Below are positions 38,100-46,670 of a stretch of 64,000 nt of DNA, piece after piece (positions within the stretch are counted from its first letter, which is position 1; the number at the start of each line of letters is the position of its first letter). The notes under the pieces are model-generated. The model had not been told where the DNA came from and did no database searches. It saw only the letters and a list, made by a program, of their open reading frames with translations. The DNA is from Streptomyces sp. TLI_105. GTDB taxonomy: Bacteria; Actinomycetota; Actinomycetes; Streptomycetales; Streptomycetaceae. The translations under genes were made by a program, and so were the position numbers. Location: NCBI RefSeq assembly GCF_900105415.1, contig NZ_FNSM01000001.1, positions 6,039,501 through 6,103,500 on the forward strand. The letters are read 5' to 3'.

Positions 38100-38273
38100 T
38101 CAGTTGTGGCCGAAGCGCTTCTGACGACCCTTGCGGGCCATGTCACCGGGGGTGACCTGGCTCGCGCGCGACTCGGCCTGCGATTCCATCGCGGACTGCT
38201 GCGCCGCCTGTGCGCCGCGCTCGGCCGACGACTGCTGCTTCTGACTGCGGTTCTGGTTGCGGTTCTTGGCCAT
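38100..38273 (-). CDS. 57-residue basic protein, probably DUF6243 family
   Basis: Short frame: it begins MAKNRNQNRSQKQQ and ends MARKGRQKRFGHN, 57 residues, very rich in Gln, Arg, Lys, Ser and Ala with no hydrophobic core, so probably disordered. A GAGGAGG ribosome binding site lies 8 nt before the ATG at 38273 (GAGGAGGCATCCCC), which strongly supports translation. Small proteins of this type are conserved next to dnaE in streptomycetes; I recall the name DUF6243. Function unknown. Confidence 0.82.
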   Translation of the reverse strand: MAKNRNQNRSQKQQSSAERGAQAAQQSAMESQAESRASQVTPGDMARKGRQKRFGHN

Positions 38274-38523
38274 GGGGATGCCTCCTCAAAGGGTCCTAGG
38301 GGCCAGGGCCGCTGTCAGACTCACACACGGTGCGAACCGCCGCATGTTGGATCATTACGGACCGTGAGGGTCCGCCGGGGCGTGACATCCGCCACGCCGA
38401 TGATCCAGTTCCCACGGTCAAGCCCCCGGCGGTCGGGCAGACTCGAAGGAAACCCGAAGCACCTTCCGATCCCGATTCCGATCCCGAGCCCGACCCCGAG
38501 GCTCACGAAAGAGGGTGGAACAC
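38274..38523. promoter_or_regulatory. divergent intergenic region with a hexanucleotide array
   Basis: 250 bp with no gene, holding the promoters of the 57-residue minus-strand gene and the plus-strand NYN gene. A small hairpin GGACC-GTGA-GGGTCC lies near 38360. Six consecutive hexamers of the form YCCGAN run from 38465 to 38500 just before the NYN gene. No confident -35/-10 pair. Confidence 0.4.
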
Positions 38524-39837
38524 GTGGACCGCTGCGTCGTCCTGGTGGACGCCGGCTATCTGCTGGGCGCCGCCGCCAGTCTCCTCGCCGGGGAACCGGC
38601 CCGTTCCAGGATCACCGTCGACCACGCCGGCCTGATCCAGCAGCTGCGGCAGCGCGCCGAGGCCGAGACCGCGCTGCCCCTCCTGCGGATCTACTGGTTC
38701 GACGGCGCGCCCGACCGGGTGCCCCAGCCCGAGCACCGCAGACTGCGCGTGATGCCCCGCGTCACCGTCCGGCTCGGTGCTCTGACCAGGAGCGACGGGC
38801 GCTGGGCGCAGAAGGGCGTCGACGCGGCCATGCACACCGAGCTGACCGAGCTCGCCAGGAACAGGGCCTGCTCCGACATCGTGCTCGTCACCGGCGACGG
38901 CGATCTGCTGCCCGGCCTCATGTCGGCCAAGGAGCACGGCGTCGCCGTCCACCTGTGGGCCGTCCAGGCCGCCGACGGCGACTACAACCAGTCCGAGGAC
39001 CTCGTCGCCGAGGCCGACGAGCGGCGGGTCCTCGACCGGGCCTGGATCACCCGCGCCGTCCGTGCCAAGGACCTCACCGGCCTCTGCGCGCCGACGCCCG
39101 CCCCGCGCCCGGAGATCGCCGCCATCCTCTCCGCGCCGCTGCCCGAGGGGGCCCTCGCCGCCTCCGCCGAACGGGCCGCCGAGGCGGCCGCCGTGGGCGC
39201 CCGGGACGGGACACCGGCCCCGGGCGACGCGCGCGGCGACGGCGGCCACGAGCACACCCGCACCGACGGCCACGTCCGCGACGACGAGCACGCCCACGGC
39301 GCGGGCGTGCCCTCCCCGGCCAACGGCAAGGGCGTCCCCACCCCCAAGGACCTCGCGGGACTGCGCGGCCCCGGCGCCCCGGTGCCGCAGGGCGCGAGCG
39401 CGCTCCGCTGGTCCTCCGACCGGGGCTGGGTCGAGCGCCCCGCCCCCTCCTTCGGCGAGCCGGCCGAGACCGCCACCCTGCCCACCCTCGCCACGCTCAC
39501 CAGCGCGGAGCAGCGCTGGGCCGACCGCGAGGAGGACATCACCACCGTCGGCGGCGACCCGTTCGAGGTCGGGCAGGTGTTCGCCCGCCGGTGGATGGAG
39601 CGGCTCCCCGAGCAGAGCCACGTCCAGAAGCTCTCCACCCTCTACCCGCGCATCCCGCACCGCATCGACGGCGAACTCCTCCGCTACGCCGCCCGCTTCG
39701 GACTTCTCGCCCACAAGGACGACCAGATCGACGAGCACGACCGCTACGCCATCCGGGCCGGATTCTGGCGCGAGATCGACGTCAGGGCCGCCGCCGAACC
39801 CGCCCCCGCGCCCGGAGCGGGCCCGGCGACCCCGTAG
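38524..39837 (+). CDS. NYN-domain (PIN-like) putative ribonuclease
   Basis: A 437-residue protein. The N-terminal NYN domain (about 1-165) has CVVLVDAGYLL, a central VDAAMHTELTELA and VLVTGDGDLLPGL, placing conserved aspartates as in PIN-like metal-dependent nucleases. A disordered Ala/Pro/His region (about 195-290) follows, then a C-terminal helical domain (about 325-425: FARRWMERLPEQS, YPRIPHRIDGELLRYAARFG) resembling an OST-HTH/LOTUS module. Suggests RNA binding and cleavage. Start GTG 38524, 8 nt after GAGGG; GTG 38515 would add three residues. Confidence 0.85.
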   Translation: MDRCVVLVDAGYLLGAAASLLAGEPARSRITVDHAGLIQQLRQRAEAETALPLLRIYWFDGAPDRVPQPEHRRLRVMPRVTVRLGALTRSDGRWAQKGVDAAMHTELTELARNRACSDIVLVTGDGDLLPGLMSAKEHGVAVHLWAVQAADGDYNQSEDLVAEADERRVLDRAWITRAVRAKDLTGLCAPTPAPRPEIAAILSAPLPEGALAASAERAAEAAAVGARDGTPAPGDARGDGGHEHTRTDGHVRDDEHAHGAGVPSPANGKGVPTPKDLAGLRGPGAPVPQGASALRWSSDRGWVERPAPSFGEPAETATLPTLATLTSAEQRWADREEDITTVGGDPFEVGQVFARRWMERLPEQSHVQKLSTLYPRIPHRIDGELLRYAARFGLLAHKDDQIDEHDRYAIRAGFWREIDVRAAAEPAPAPGAGPATP

Positions 39838-39848
39838 GCTCTTCCCCC

Positions 39849-40829
39849 GTGAGTACGGTGTGCGTGGTGCGGGATCTGGTCAAGACGTACCCCGCCACGC
39901 GCGGCAGGCGCGGCGCGCCCGCGACCCCCGAGGTGCGCGCCACCGACGGGATCAGCCTCGACGTGCGCGGCGGCGAGATCTTCGGCCTGCTCGGCCCCAA
40001 CGGCGCCGGCAAGTCCACCCTCGTCCGCCAGCTCACCGGGCTCATGCGCCCCGACTCCGGCACCGTCGAACTCCTCGGCCACGACCTCGTGCGCCACCCC
40101 GAGCGGGCGGCCCGGCTCCTCGCCTACCTCGGCCAGGAGTCCACCGCCCTCGACGAGCTGACCGTCTCCCTCGCCGCCGAGACCACCGGACGCCTGCGCG
40201 GCCTCACCGCCCACGACGCCCGCGCCGAGCGCGACGTCGTCCTGGACGAGCTCGGGCTCGGCGAGATCGCCGGCCGCCCCCTCAAGAAGCTCTCCGGCGG
40301 ACAGCGGCGGCTCGCCTGCTTCGCCGCCGCGCTCGTCGGCCACCGCCCCGTGCTCGTCCTCGACGAACCCACCACCGGCATGGACCCCGTCGCCCGGCGC
40401 GCCGTCTGGGCCGCCGTCGACCGGCGCCGCGCCGAGCACGGCACCACCGTGCTGCTCGTCACCCACAACGTCATCGAGGCCGAGACCGTCCTCGACCGGG
40501 TCGCCGTCATCGACCGCGGCCGGGTCATCGCCTGCGACACCCCCGCCGGCCTCAAGGAACGCGTCGCCGGCGAGGTCCGCGTCGAACTGGTGTGGCGCGA
40601 CACGCCGCCGCTCCACCTGCCCGAGGTCGCCGCCCTGCGCGGACACGCCCAGGAGACCGGACGCCGCTGGCACCTCCGGCTCGCCCCCGACGCCGCCCGC
40701 GCGGCCGTCGCCACCGTCACCGGCGGGGCCGCGTTCGCCGCGCTCGACGACTTCACCCTGGCCACCCCCAGCCTGGAGGACGTGTACCTCGCGCTGGGCG
40801 GCGCGACCGAGGGACTGGTGAAGGCGTGA
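39849..40829 (+). CDS. ABC transporter ATP-binding protein
   Basis: A 326-residue ATPase of the DrrA/ABC-2 exporter type. Walker A GPNGAGKST (49-57), Q-loop near YLGQES, signature LSGGQRRL, Walker B VLVLDEPTTGMDP and the switch histidine in LLVTHNV. The C-terminal extension of about 90 residues is usual for this class. It works with the permease 40 nt downstream. The GTG at 39849 has no ribosome binding site, but a TAGGCT -10-like box ends 8 nt upstream, so a leaderless transcript is likely. Export substrate unknown. Confidence 0.93.
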   Translation: MSTVCVVRDLVKTYPATRGRRGAPATPEVRATDGISLDVRGGEIFGLLGPNGAGKSTLVRQLTGLMRPDSGTVELLGHDLVRHPERAARLLAYLGQESTALDELTVSLAAETTGRLRGLTAHDARAERDVVLDELGLGEIAGRPLKKLSGGQRRLACFAAALVGHRPVLVLDEPTTGMDPVARRAVWAAVDRRRAEHGTTVLLVTHNVIEAETVLDRVAVIDRGRVIACDTPAGLKERVAGEVRVELVWRDTPPLHLPEVAALRGHAQETGRRWHLRLAPDAARAAVATVTGGAAFAALDDFTLATPSLEDVYLALGGATEGLVKA

Positions 40830-40869
40830 CCCGCCACGAACCGCCCGTGACCGTCAGGAGCTGTACGCA

Positions 40870-41697
40870 GTGAGCACCGTGCCCGCCGAGGTCCTGCCGA
40901 CCGGCGCGCTCCCCGCCACGGGCCGAGGCGCGCGGGACACCGCCGCGCCCCTCGCCCCCCGCGCCCGGCTCCTGCCGGCCCTGGCAGCCGTCTACCGGGC
41001 GCAGCTCTCCCGCGCCCGCGTCGCCCGCATCCCGCTGCTCTTCGTCGCCACCTTCCAGTCGATCGGGATCATGGTCCTGATGCGCGGGGTCGTCGACGGC
41101 GGCTCCGAGGCGCGCGCCGTCGTGGCCGGCTCCACCGTCCTCGTCGTCGCCTTCGTCGCGCTCAACCTGCTCGCCCAGTACTTCGGGCAGCTGCGGGCCG
41201 GCGGCGGCCTCGACCACTACGCCACCCTGCCCGTGCCGCCCGCCGCCGTCGTGCTCGGCGCGGCCGGGGCGTACGCCTCCTTCACCGTGCCCGGGACGGT
41301 GGTCACCGCCGTCGCCGGCTCCGTCCTCTTCGGGCTGCCCCTCGGCCACCTGTGGATCCTCGGCGCCGTCGTCCCGCTCGCCGGCGCGGCGCTCGCCGGG
41401 CTCGGCGCGGCCCTCGGACTCCTCGCCCCCCGCCAGGAGCTGGCCACCCTCCTCGGCCAGCTCGGCATGTCGGCGGCCCTGCTCCTCGGAGTCCTCCCGG
41501 CCGAGCGGCTGCCCGGCCCGATCGGCTGGGCGCGGGACCTGCTGCCGTCGACGTACGGCGTGGAAGCCCTCGCCCGCACCTTCGGCCCGCACCCCGACTG
41601 GGCGGCCGTCGCCGTCGACCTCGCCGTCTGCGGGGCGGTCGGCCTCGGCTCGCTCGCCGTCGCCACCTGGGCCTACCGGCGGGCCGCCGTCCGCTGA
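40870..41697 (+). CDS. ABC-2 type transporter permease
   Basis: A 275-residue membrane protein with six hydrophobic segments and the ABC-2 layout: a disordered N-terminus of about 30 residues, the conserved patch near the fifth helix (LLPSTYGVEALARTF), and no extracytoplasmic domain. Partner of the preceding ATPase, 40 nt apart on the same strand. Start GTG 40870. Confidence 0.9.
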   Translation: MSTVPAEVLPTGALPATGRGARDTAAPLAPRARLLPALAAVYRAQLSRARVARIPLLFVATFQSIGIMVLMRGVVDGGSEARAVVAGSTVLVVAFVALNLLAQYFGQLRAGGGLDHYATLPVPPAAVVLGAAGAYASFTVPGTVVTAVAGSVLFGLPLGHLWILGAVVPLAGAALAGLGAALGLLAPRQELATLLGQLGMSAALLLGVLPAERLPGPIGWARDLLPSTYGVEALARTFGPHPDWAAVAVDLAVCGAVGLGSLAVATWAYRRAAVR

Positions 41698-41731
41698 GGC
41701 GGGCCACAGGGACACCTGGCACGATGGCGGG

Positions 41732-42367
41732 GTGACCGCACCTCTGACTCCGCCTCACCAGCCGCCGAACGACCCCGACCAGCCCCCGCCTCCGCCGCCG
41801 CTCGGCCCGGACGGGGACCCGATCACGGCGGCCGAGGTCGTGCAGGGCGTGGTGGTGATCCTCCTCTCCGCGGTCGCGGGGACGCTGCTCGGGGTGCTGT
41901 GGCTGAACCTGGCCCCGCGCGTCCTGCTCATCTCGGACGGCAAGGGCGTCTACCTGCGGAACTCCGAGGGGGAGCAGGCGATCGGCGCCGACGGGACGTT
42001 CGTGCTCCTCGCGCTGGCCTTCGGCGCGGCCGCCGCGCTCGCCGTCTTCCTGCTGCGCCGCAGGGGCGGGATCCCGCTCGTCCTCGGCCTGGCGCTCGGC
42101 GGCGGCCTGGGCTCGCTGGTCGCGTGGGGGATCGGAACGCACTTCGGACCCACCGACGACGTGGTCGCCCACGCGAAGGCGGTCGGCCCGAACGTCATCT
42201 TCGAGGCGCCGCTCGAACTGAACCTGGGGGCCGTCGCGATGCTGGCCTGGCCGCTCGCCGCGATGATCGTCCACCTGGCGCTGACGGCGGCCTTCGGCCC
42301 CCGCGACCCGGAACCGGAGCCCTGGGACCGGCCGAAGGCGTACACCCAGGGCCCCGGCTCGTACTGA
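41732..42367 (+). CDS. DUF2567 family membrane protein
   Basis: A 211-residue protein. A Pro-rich cytoplasmic N-terminus (1-30) is followed by four hydrophobic segments (about 35-60, 80-102, 106-128, 158-180) with an extracytoplasmic loop LISDGKGVYLRNSEGEQAIGADG typical of DUF2567. Function unknown. Start GTG 41732, 34 nt after the permease; it may share that transcript. Confidence 0.8.
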   Translation: MTAPLTPPHQPPNDPDQPPPPPPLGPDGDPITAAEVVQGVVVILLSAVAGTLLGVLWLNLAPRVLLISDGKGVYLRNSEGEQAIGADGTFVLLALAFGAAAALAVFLLRRRGGIPLVLGLALGGGLGSLVAWGIGTHFGPTDDVVAHAKAVGPNVIFEAPLELNLGAVAMLAWPLAAMIVHLALTAAFGPRDPEPEPWDRPKAYTQGPGSY

Positions 42368-42408
42368 CGGTGCGGCCGGTGTGCGGGCCCCGGCTCGTAC
42401 GGGGGCCC

Positions 42409-42426
42409 GGGCCCTCACGAGGGCCC
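42409..42426. terminator. possible bidirectional terminator
   Basis: GGGCCCTC and GAGGGCCC (42409-42416, 42419-42426) form a short hairpin between the convergent stops at 42367 and 42449. Weaker than the other terminators in the window. Confidence 0.45.
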
Positions 42427-42448
42427 TCCCGGAGGCCGCGCCCGTCCG

Positions 42449-42946
42449 TCAGGCGCGGCCGATCGGGGCCAGCACCGCCGAGGTGAGGGCGGCCAGGTCC
42501 GCGGGGGAGAGCTCCACCTCCAGGCCTCGGCGGCCCGCCGAGACGCAGACGGTCGCGTGCTCCGAGGCCGAGGCGTCGAGGACGGTGCGGAGCCGCTTGC
42601 GCTGGCCCAGCGGGGAGATGCCGCCCCGGACGTACCCCGTGGTGCGCTCCGCCGCCGCCGGGTCGGCCATCACGGCCCGCTTCCCGCCGACCGCCGAGGC
42701 CAGCGCCTTCAGGTCCAGCTGGCCCGCCACCGGGACCACCGCGACCGTCAGCTCGCCGTCGACGTCCGCGACCAGCGTCTTGAAGACCCGGTCGGGGGAG
42801 ACGCCGAGGGCCTCCGCCGCCTCCTCGCCGTAGGAGGGGGAGGCCGGGTCGTGCTCGTACGCGTGCAGCGTGAACGGCGTGCCGGCCGCCGTCAGGGCCA
42901 CCGTCGCCGGAGTGCCTCCGCCGTTCTTCTTCTGCTTCTTCGCCAC
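42449..42946 (-). CDS. ybaK: YbaK/EbsC-type Cys-tRNA(Pro) deacylase
   Basis: A 165-residue YbaK-fold editing enzyme that hydrolyses Cys-tRNA-Pro mischarged by prolyl-tRNA synthetase. The essential lysine is K56 (RVFKTLVA), followed by VVPVAGQLDLKALASAVGGKR, YVRGGISPLGQ and the C-terminal RRGLEVELSPADL. Start GTG at 42946 with a lysine-rich MAKKQKK. It is 43 nt downstream of the LON-domain gene on the same strand. Confidence 0.93.
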   Translation of the reverse strand: MAKKQKKNGGGTPATVALTAAGTPFTLHAYEHDPASPSYGEEAAEALGVSPDRVFKTLVADVDGELTVAVVPVAGQLDLKALASAVGGKRAVMADPAAAERTTGYVRGGISPLGQRKRLRTVLDASASEHATVCVSAGRRGLEVELSPADLAALTSAVLAPIGRA

Positions 42947-42989
42947 GCGCTCTTCCTCGGCTCGGCTCGGTCCGTCCGGCGGGGCCGGC

Positions 42990-43727
42990 TCAGTTCGGGT
43001 ACGTCGGGGTCTGCGTCAGGTCCACCACCGGCAGCGACGGCAGATGCCGCAGCACGGCGGTCTCCGCCCGCAGCAGCGTCAGCTCCTCGCGCAGCCGGGT
43101 CGCCGTGTCCGGCGCCTGGAGCAGCCGCTGCTTCGACGGGGTGTCGAGCACCGCCGCCGCCGCGACCAGGTACGACACCACGGAGGGCTCGTCCGGCAGC
43201 TCGCTCGTCGTCAGCGAACGCTCCCGGGCGCCCGCGAGGCGCTTCTGGTAGCTCCGGAAGGCCCGCAGCACCCCCTCGGCGAGCGTGCCCGCCTCCTCGC
43301 CCTGCTCCTCGGGGATCTCCTCGACCTCGGCCGTCAGGAACGGCCCGCTCGCGTCGACCGACAGCAGCTTCACCCGGGTCGTGCCGGTGGCCATCACCTC
43401 GAAGCTGCCGTCGGCGCGCTCCCGGATCGACGCCGCGTCGGCGACACAGCCGACCCGGTGGAAGGCCTGGACGGGATCGGAGCCGAAGCCCGCCGCCGGG
43501 CCCTTCTCCGGCAGCGCGGTCTGGTCCGGCATGCCGGGGGCCGTCGGCGCGACCTCGCGGCCGTCGCGGATGGCGACGACGGCGAAGCGACGCGGCTGGG
43601 CGTCGTCGATCGTGAGCAGCTCGCGCATCATGGCGCGATAACGCTCCTCGAAGACGTTCAGGGGCAGTACGAGGCCCGGGAACAGCACCGTGTTGAGCGG
43701 GAAGAGAGGCAGACGGGCGGTGGTCAC
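42990..43727 (-). CDS. LON substrate-binding domain protein
   Basis: A 245-residue protein made of the LON N-terminal (ASCH/PUA-like) domain without ATPase or protease parts: LPLFPLNTVLFPGLVLPLNVFEERYR is split here as LPLFPLNTVLFPG and LNVFEERYRAMM; then GCVADAASI and a helical C-terminal region. Free-standing LON domains may bind unfolded protein or modulate Lon; function unproven. The GTG at 43727 is where homology begins; the frame upstream is antisense and out-of-frame sequence. 11 nt downstream of the next gene. Confidence 0.88.
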   Translation of the reverse strand: MTTARLPLFPLNTVLFPGLVLPLNVFEERYRAMMRELLTIDDAQPRRFAVVAIRDGREVAPTAPGMPDQTALPEKGPAAGFGSDPVQAFHRVGCVADAASIRERADGSFEVMATGTTRVKLLSVDASGPFLTAEVEEIPEEQGEEAGTLAEGVLRAFRSYQKRLAGARERSLTTSELPDEPSVVSYLVAAAAVLDTPSKQRLLQAPDTATRLREELTLLRAETAVLRHLPSLPVVDLTQTPTYPN

Positions 43728-43738
43728 AGCCGCCAAGC

Positions 43739-44818
43739 CTAATGGCCGCCGGGCCCGCCCCGTCCGGCCCGTCCACGACCGGTGCCCCGCAGCGGCGTCC
43801 GGCGGCCCAACTCGCCCCGCACCCGGTCCCGCGCGGCCAGGAAGCGGAAGAGGGGGTCCCCCCTGTCCGAGCGAAGCCGAGAGCTTGCGGGAGGACCCTC
43901 CGGTACGGCACCCCAGGGGAACGAGGTCGCGTACGGGCCGATCCGCCCGAACTCCTCCCACGCCTCCGTCCAGCGCGCCCGCTCGACCAGCACGTACGCG
44001 AGCAGGTTGCGGACCTCGGCCGGCCACGGGTCGCCCGCCGGGAACGCCGCCGACAGGGCCAGGGCACGGACCACCGCCCGGTCGACCCGCTCGGCGGGCA
44101 CGGACCCGTCCGGCCCCGGCGGCACCCGGAGCCCGTCGTAGGCCGCGCGGACCGGCAGCGCCCCGACGAGCGAGTCCGGCGCGGCGTCGTCGGCGGCCTG
44201 TTCGGCGAAGTCGAAGGCGGCGCGGTGCGAGCCGTACCACTGCGCGGAGAGGTACTTCAGCGCGGCGACATGGCAGCCGTAGTGGTGCGGGGAGCGGCGC
44301 ACGGCCTGCTCCCACAGCGACTCGAAGACCGCGTGCCCGGCGTGCGCCCCGCGCGCGTGGTCCAGGGCCAGCCGCCAGGGCACCGGGTCGTGCGGAGCCT
44401 CCCCGGAGATCTCCCGCACCAGCGGGGCGAGCTCGCGCAGCCGCTCGGCCCGCGCCGGGGACTCCCAGGCCCTGCGGACGGCCAGCTGCGTCGTGACGAG
44501 GAGGGCGTCGGGATCGCCGGGCGCGGCGGCGAGCCACCCGGTGAGCCAGTCGCCCCTGCTGTACGCGAAGGTGGCGAGCCGGGTGACGTACCGGTCGCGG
44601 TCCTCCCACTCGCCGGCGTCCCGGGTGGTGGCGAGCAGCTTCGCCGCGGGCTCCGGATCGCCGAGGGCGGCGGCGACCAGGGCGGGGGCGAGCCGCTCGT
44701 CCGGGGCGTCGAGCAGCACGTCGGCGTCCGGCACGGGCGCGGCGGCGAGCCGCGGTGCGTGCCGGGCCGAGCGGACGGTGCCGAGCAGGGCGCGGAGCAA
44801 GGACATGGTGCTGTGCAT
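43739..44818 (-). CDS. alpha-helical protein of unknown function
   Basis: A 359-residue Ala/Leu/Arg-rich cytoplasmic protein with regular helical periodicity (ALVAAALGDPEPAAKLL, WLTGWLAAAPGDPDALLV, WYGSHRAAFDFAEQAA), suggestive of TPR-like hairpins, but I cannot assign a family. No membrane segment. The segment VPEGPPASSRLRSDRGDPLF near residue 310 is encoded by a palindromic repeat (43852-43894), so the C-terminal 50 residues are likely recent or non-essential. It lies 11 nt upstream of the LON gene. Confidence 0.7.
   Translation of the reverse strand: MHSTMSLLRALLGTVRSARHAPRLAAAPVPDADVLLDAPDERLAPALVAAALGDPEPAAKLLATTRDAGEWEDRDRYVTRLATFAYSRGDWLTGWLAAAPGDPDALLVTTQLAVRRAWESPARAERLRELAPLVREISGEAPHDPVPWRLALDHARGAHAGHAVFESLWEQAVRRSPHHYGCHVAALKYLSAQWYGSHRAAFDFAEQAADDAAPDSLVGALPVRAAYDGLRVPPGPDGSVPAERVDRAVVRALALSAAFPAGDPWPAEVRNLLAYVLVERARWTEAWEEFGRIGPYATSFPWGAVPEGPPASSRLRSDRGDPLFRFLAARDRVRGELGRRTPLRGTGRGRAGRGGPGGH
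43852..43894. repeat. palindromic repeat inserted in a coding region
   Basis: Read on the minus strand, the core CAAGCTCTCGGCTTCGCTCG is identical over 20 bases to the inner palindrome at 18873-18915, with the same C-rich left arm and G-rich right arm. It is wholly inside the helical-protein gene and keeps its frame open. Confidence 0.8.
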
Positions 44819-44897
44819 TCTCCCCCGCCCCCGCCCGTCACGGCAGCCGCGTCACGGGGTCGCGACAGCACCCTCACCTGGTGGTGACACCACCCCC

Positions 44898-46532
44898 TCA
44901 CCCCCTCCGCAGCAGCCGGGTCGCGCCCGCCGCCACCGTCGTCGCGAGGATCCAGCCGAGGAGGATCAGGGCCGTCGTGACCCACTGCCAGATGCCCTCC
45001 AGCCGCCAGTAGCCGTCCTGGCCGAGGTTGATCACGGGCAGCAGCAGGTCGAGCGCGTACAGCGTGGCGTTCCACTCGGGCGCCTCGTCCGCCTTCAGCG
45101 GTATCGGACGGTAGTGGGAGAAGACCACCGTGCCCGCCGCCCACAGCACGGCCATCCACAGCGCGGCCCGGCCCGGCCGGTAGCCGTACGCCACGGTCCA
45201 GTCCTGGAGGTAGCCCCACAGCTTCCCCGCGATCGGCAGGGTCTCCCGTCGGCGCCGCTGCTTGGCCAGCAGCACCTCGCGGGCGTCCGCGTCCTCGCCG
45301 CTGTTCCGCAGGACCGTCGCGAGCCGCTCGTACGGCTCGGGGGCGTACTCCGGGGTCGCCGCCGCCACCCACTCCAGGCGCCGGGCCAGCGGGAAGTGGC
45401 CGTACGGCACCAGGTTCTCGTAGGCGAAGCCGCCCATCGCGAGCCCGCCGGGTCCCGGCCAGCTGGTCGACAGGTCGATCAGGGTGACGACCTTGGCGCC
45501 GTTGAGCACCACGCGCCCCTCCTCCGGGCGCTCGCCGTTGAACCGCAGCTCCGGGGTCACGATCCGGCGCAGCGACACCTCGTCCCGCCGGGCGCCGTCC
45601 AGCAGGAAGCGGGCGTGGTGCAGGTCCACCGCGTCACCGAACCGGCCGTCGTCGAGCCGCACCCCGCCGTGGCACTCCACCGGCTTGCGCCGGGTGCCCT
45701 GGGCGGGCGTCACCCCGTACGGCGGGGTGGTCGTGGTGTTCCCCGTCCGGCTCGCGCCCCCCACCTCCTCGTACACCCAGGCAGCGTTCAGATAGAGCGA
45801 GCGCTCCACCGTCAGCTGCGGCGCGTTCAGCGCGCGGCGGCCCTGCGCCCCGCGCAGCACGCTGCCCCGCAGGCTGAGCGAGACCCCGACGTTCGCCCCG
45901 CGCAGGCTCAGCTCCCCGTGGGTCTCGATCAGCTCGGCCTGGAGGTCCTGGGCGACCACCATCCCGTCCGCCGTGATCGCCCGCCCCCGCCGGTCCGGCC
46001 ACACCTGGATCTGGTTGATCAGCAGGTCCGTGCCGATCTGCGCGTCCGTCAGCCGGATGCCGCGCCGCACCCGGCAGCGCGGCAGGTGCAGGTCCCCCTC
46101 CGTGTGCAGCCGGGCCGCCTCCAGGCGCGGCAGCGCGCACTCGACCATCCGCAGGGTGCCGAACCGGGCCTCGGGCAGCACCACCTCGTCGTCGAACCGG
46201 CAGCCGTGCAGCTCCACGTACGGCCCTATCGTCCCGCCCGCCAGGTTCAGCACGCCGGTGATCCTGACCCCGCGCAGCTTCAGCGCGGCCACCCGCCCGG
46301 ACCAGGCCGACGGCCCGTCGAGCAGCAGCAGCGCCACCACGTCGGCGCGGACGCTCCGCTCCTCCCCCCACTCCCATCCCCCGAAAGGGTCGTCCCGCTC
46401 CGCGACCCCCTCCGTCAGATCGCAGGTCCTGCCGATCCGGAACGCCCGCCACATGACCCGCTCCGGGCCCGTGAGACCGTCCGGCATTCCGTCCTCGTGC
46501 GGCTCGGTCACTGCCGCCCCCTCGCTTTCCAC
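44898..46532 (-). CDS. beta-solenoid membrane protein
   Basis: A 544-residue protein. Residues about 75-360 form a series of short parallel-beta turns resembling a pentapeptide or quadrilateral solenoid (for example VAALKLRGVRITGVLNLAGG, LSLRGANVGVSLSLRG, LNAPQLTVERSLYLN). The C-terminus has a membrane segment (about 463-482), a hydrophobic loop with ALDLLLPVINLGQ and a second segment (about 515-541). Relatives in streptomycetes are often labelled oxidoreductases, but I see no redox motif. Start GTG 46532 with GGGAGCGGATC upstream. Divergent from hisD. Confidence 0.65.
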   Translation of the reverse strand: MESEGAAVTEPHEDGMPDGLTGPERVMWRAFRIGRTCDLTEGVAERDDPFGGWEWGEERSVRADVVALLLLDGPSAWSGRVAALKLRGVRITGVLNLAGGTIGPYVELHGCRFDDEVVLPEARFGTLRMVECALPRLEAARLHTEGDLHLPRCRVRRGIRLTDAQIGTDLLINQIQVWPDRRGRAITADGMVVAQDLQAELIETHGELSLRGANVGVSLSLRGSVLRGAQGRRALNAPQLTVERSLYLNAAWVYEEVGGASRTGNTTTTPPYGVTPAQGTRRKPVECHGGVRLDDGRFGDAVDLHHARFLLDGARRDEVSLRRIVTPELRFNGERPEEGRVVLNGAKVVTLIDLSTSWPGPGGLAMGGFAYENLVPYGHFPLARRLEWVAAATPEYAPEPYERLATVLRNSGEDADAREVLLAKQRRRRETLPIAGKLWGYLQDWTVAYGYRPGRAALWMAVLWAAGTVVFSHYRPIPLKADEAPEWNATLYALDLLLPVINLGQDGYWRLEGIWQWVTTALILLGWILATTVAAGATRLLRRG

Positions 46533-46670
46533 GATCCGCTCCCACGATTCCGCTCACCGGGATTCGTGGATTCGTACAGCCGTTCTTCCCGCTGGGTGAC
46601 GGGCTGAACGCTAACGGTCAGCTGTGGCGACAAGACGCCAGTGGGGCGCGTATCGGTCACTGATTGGCAT

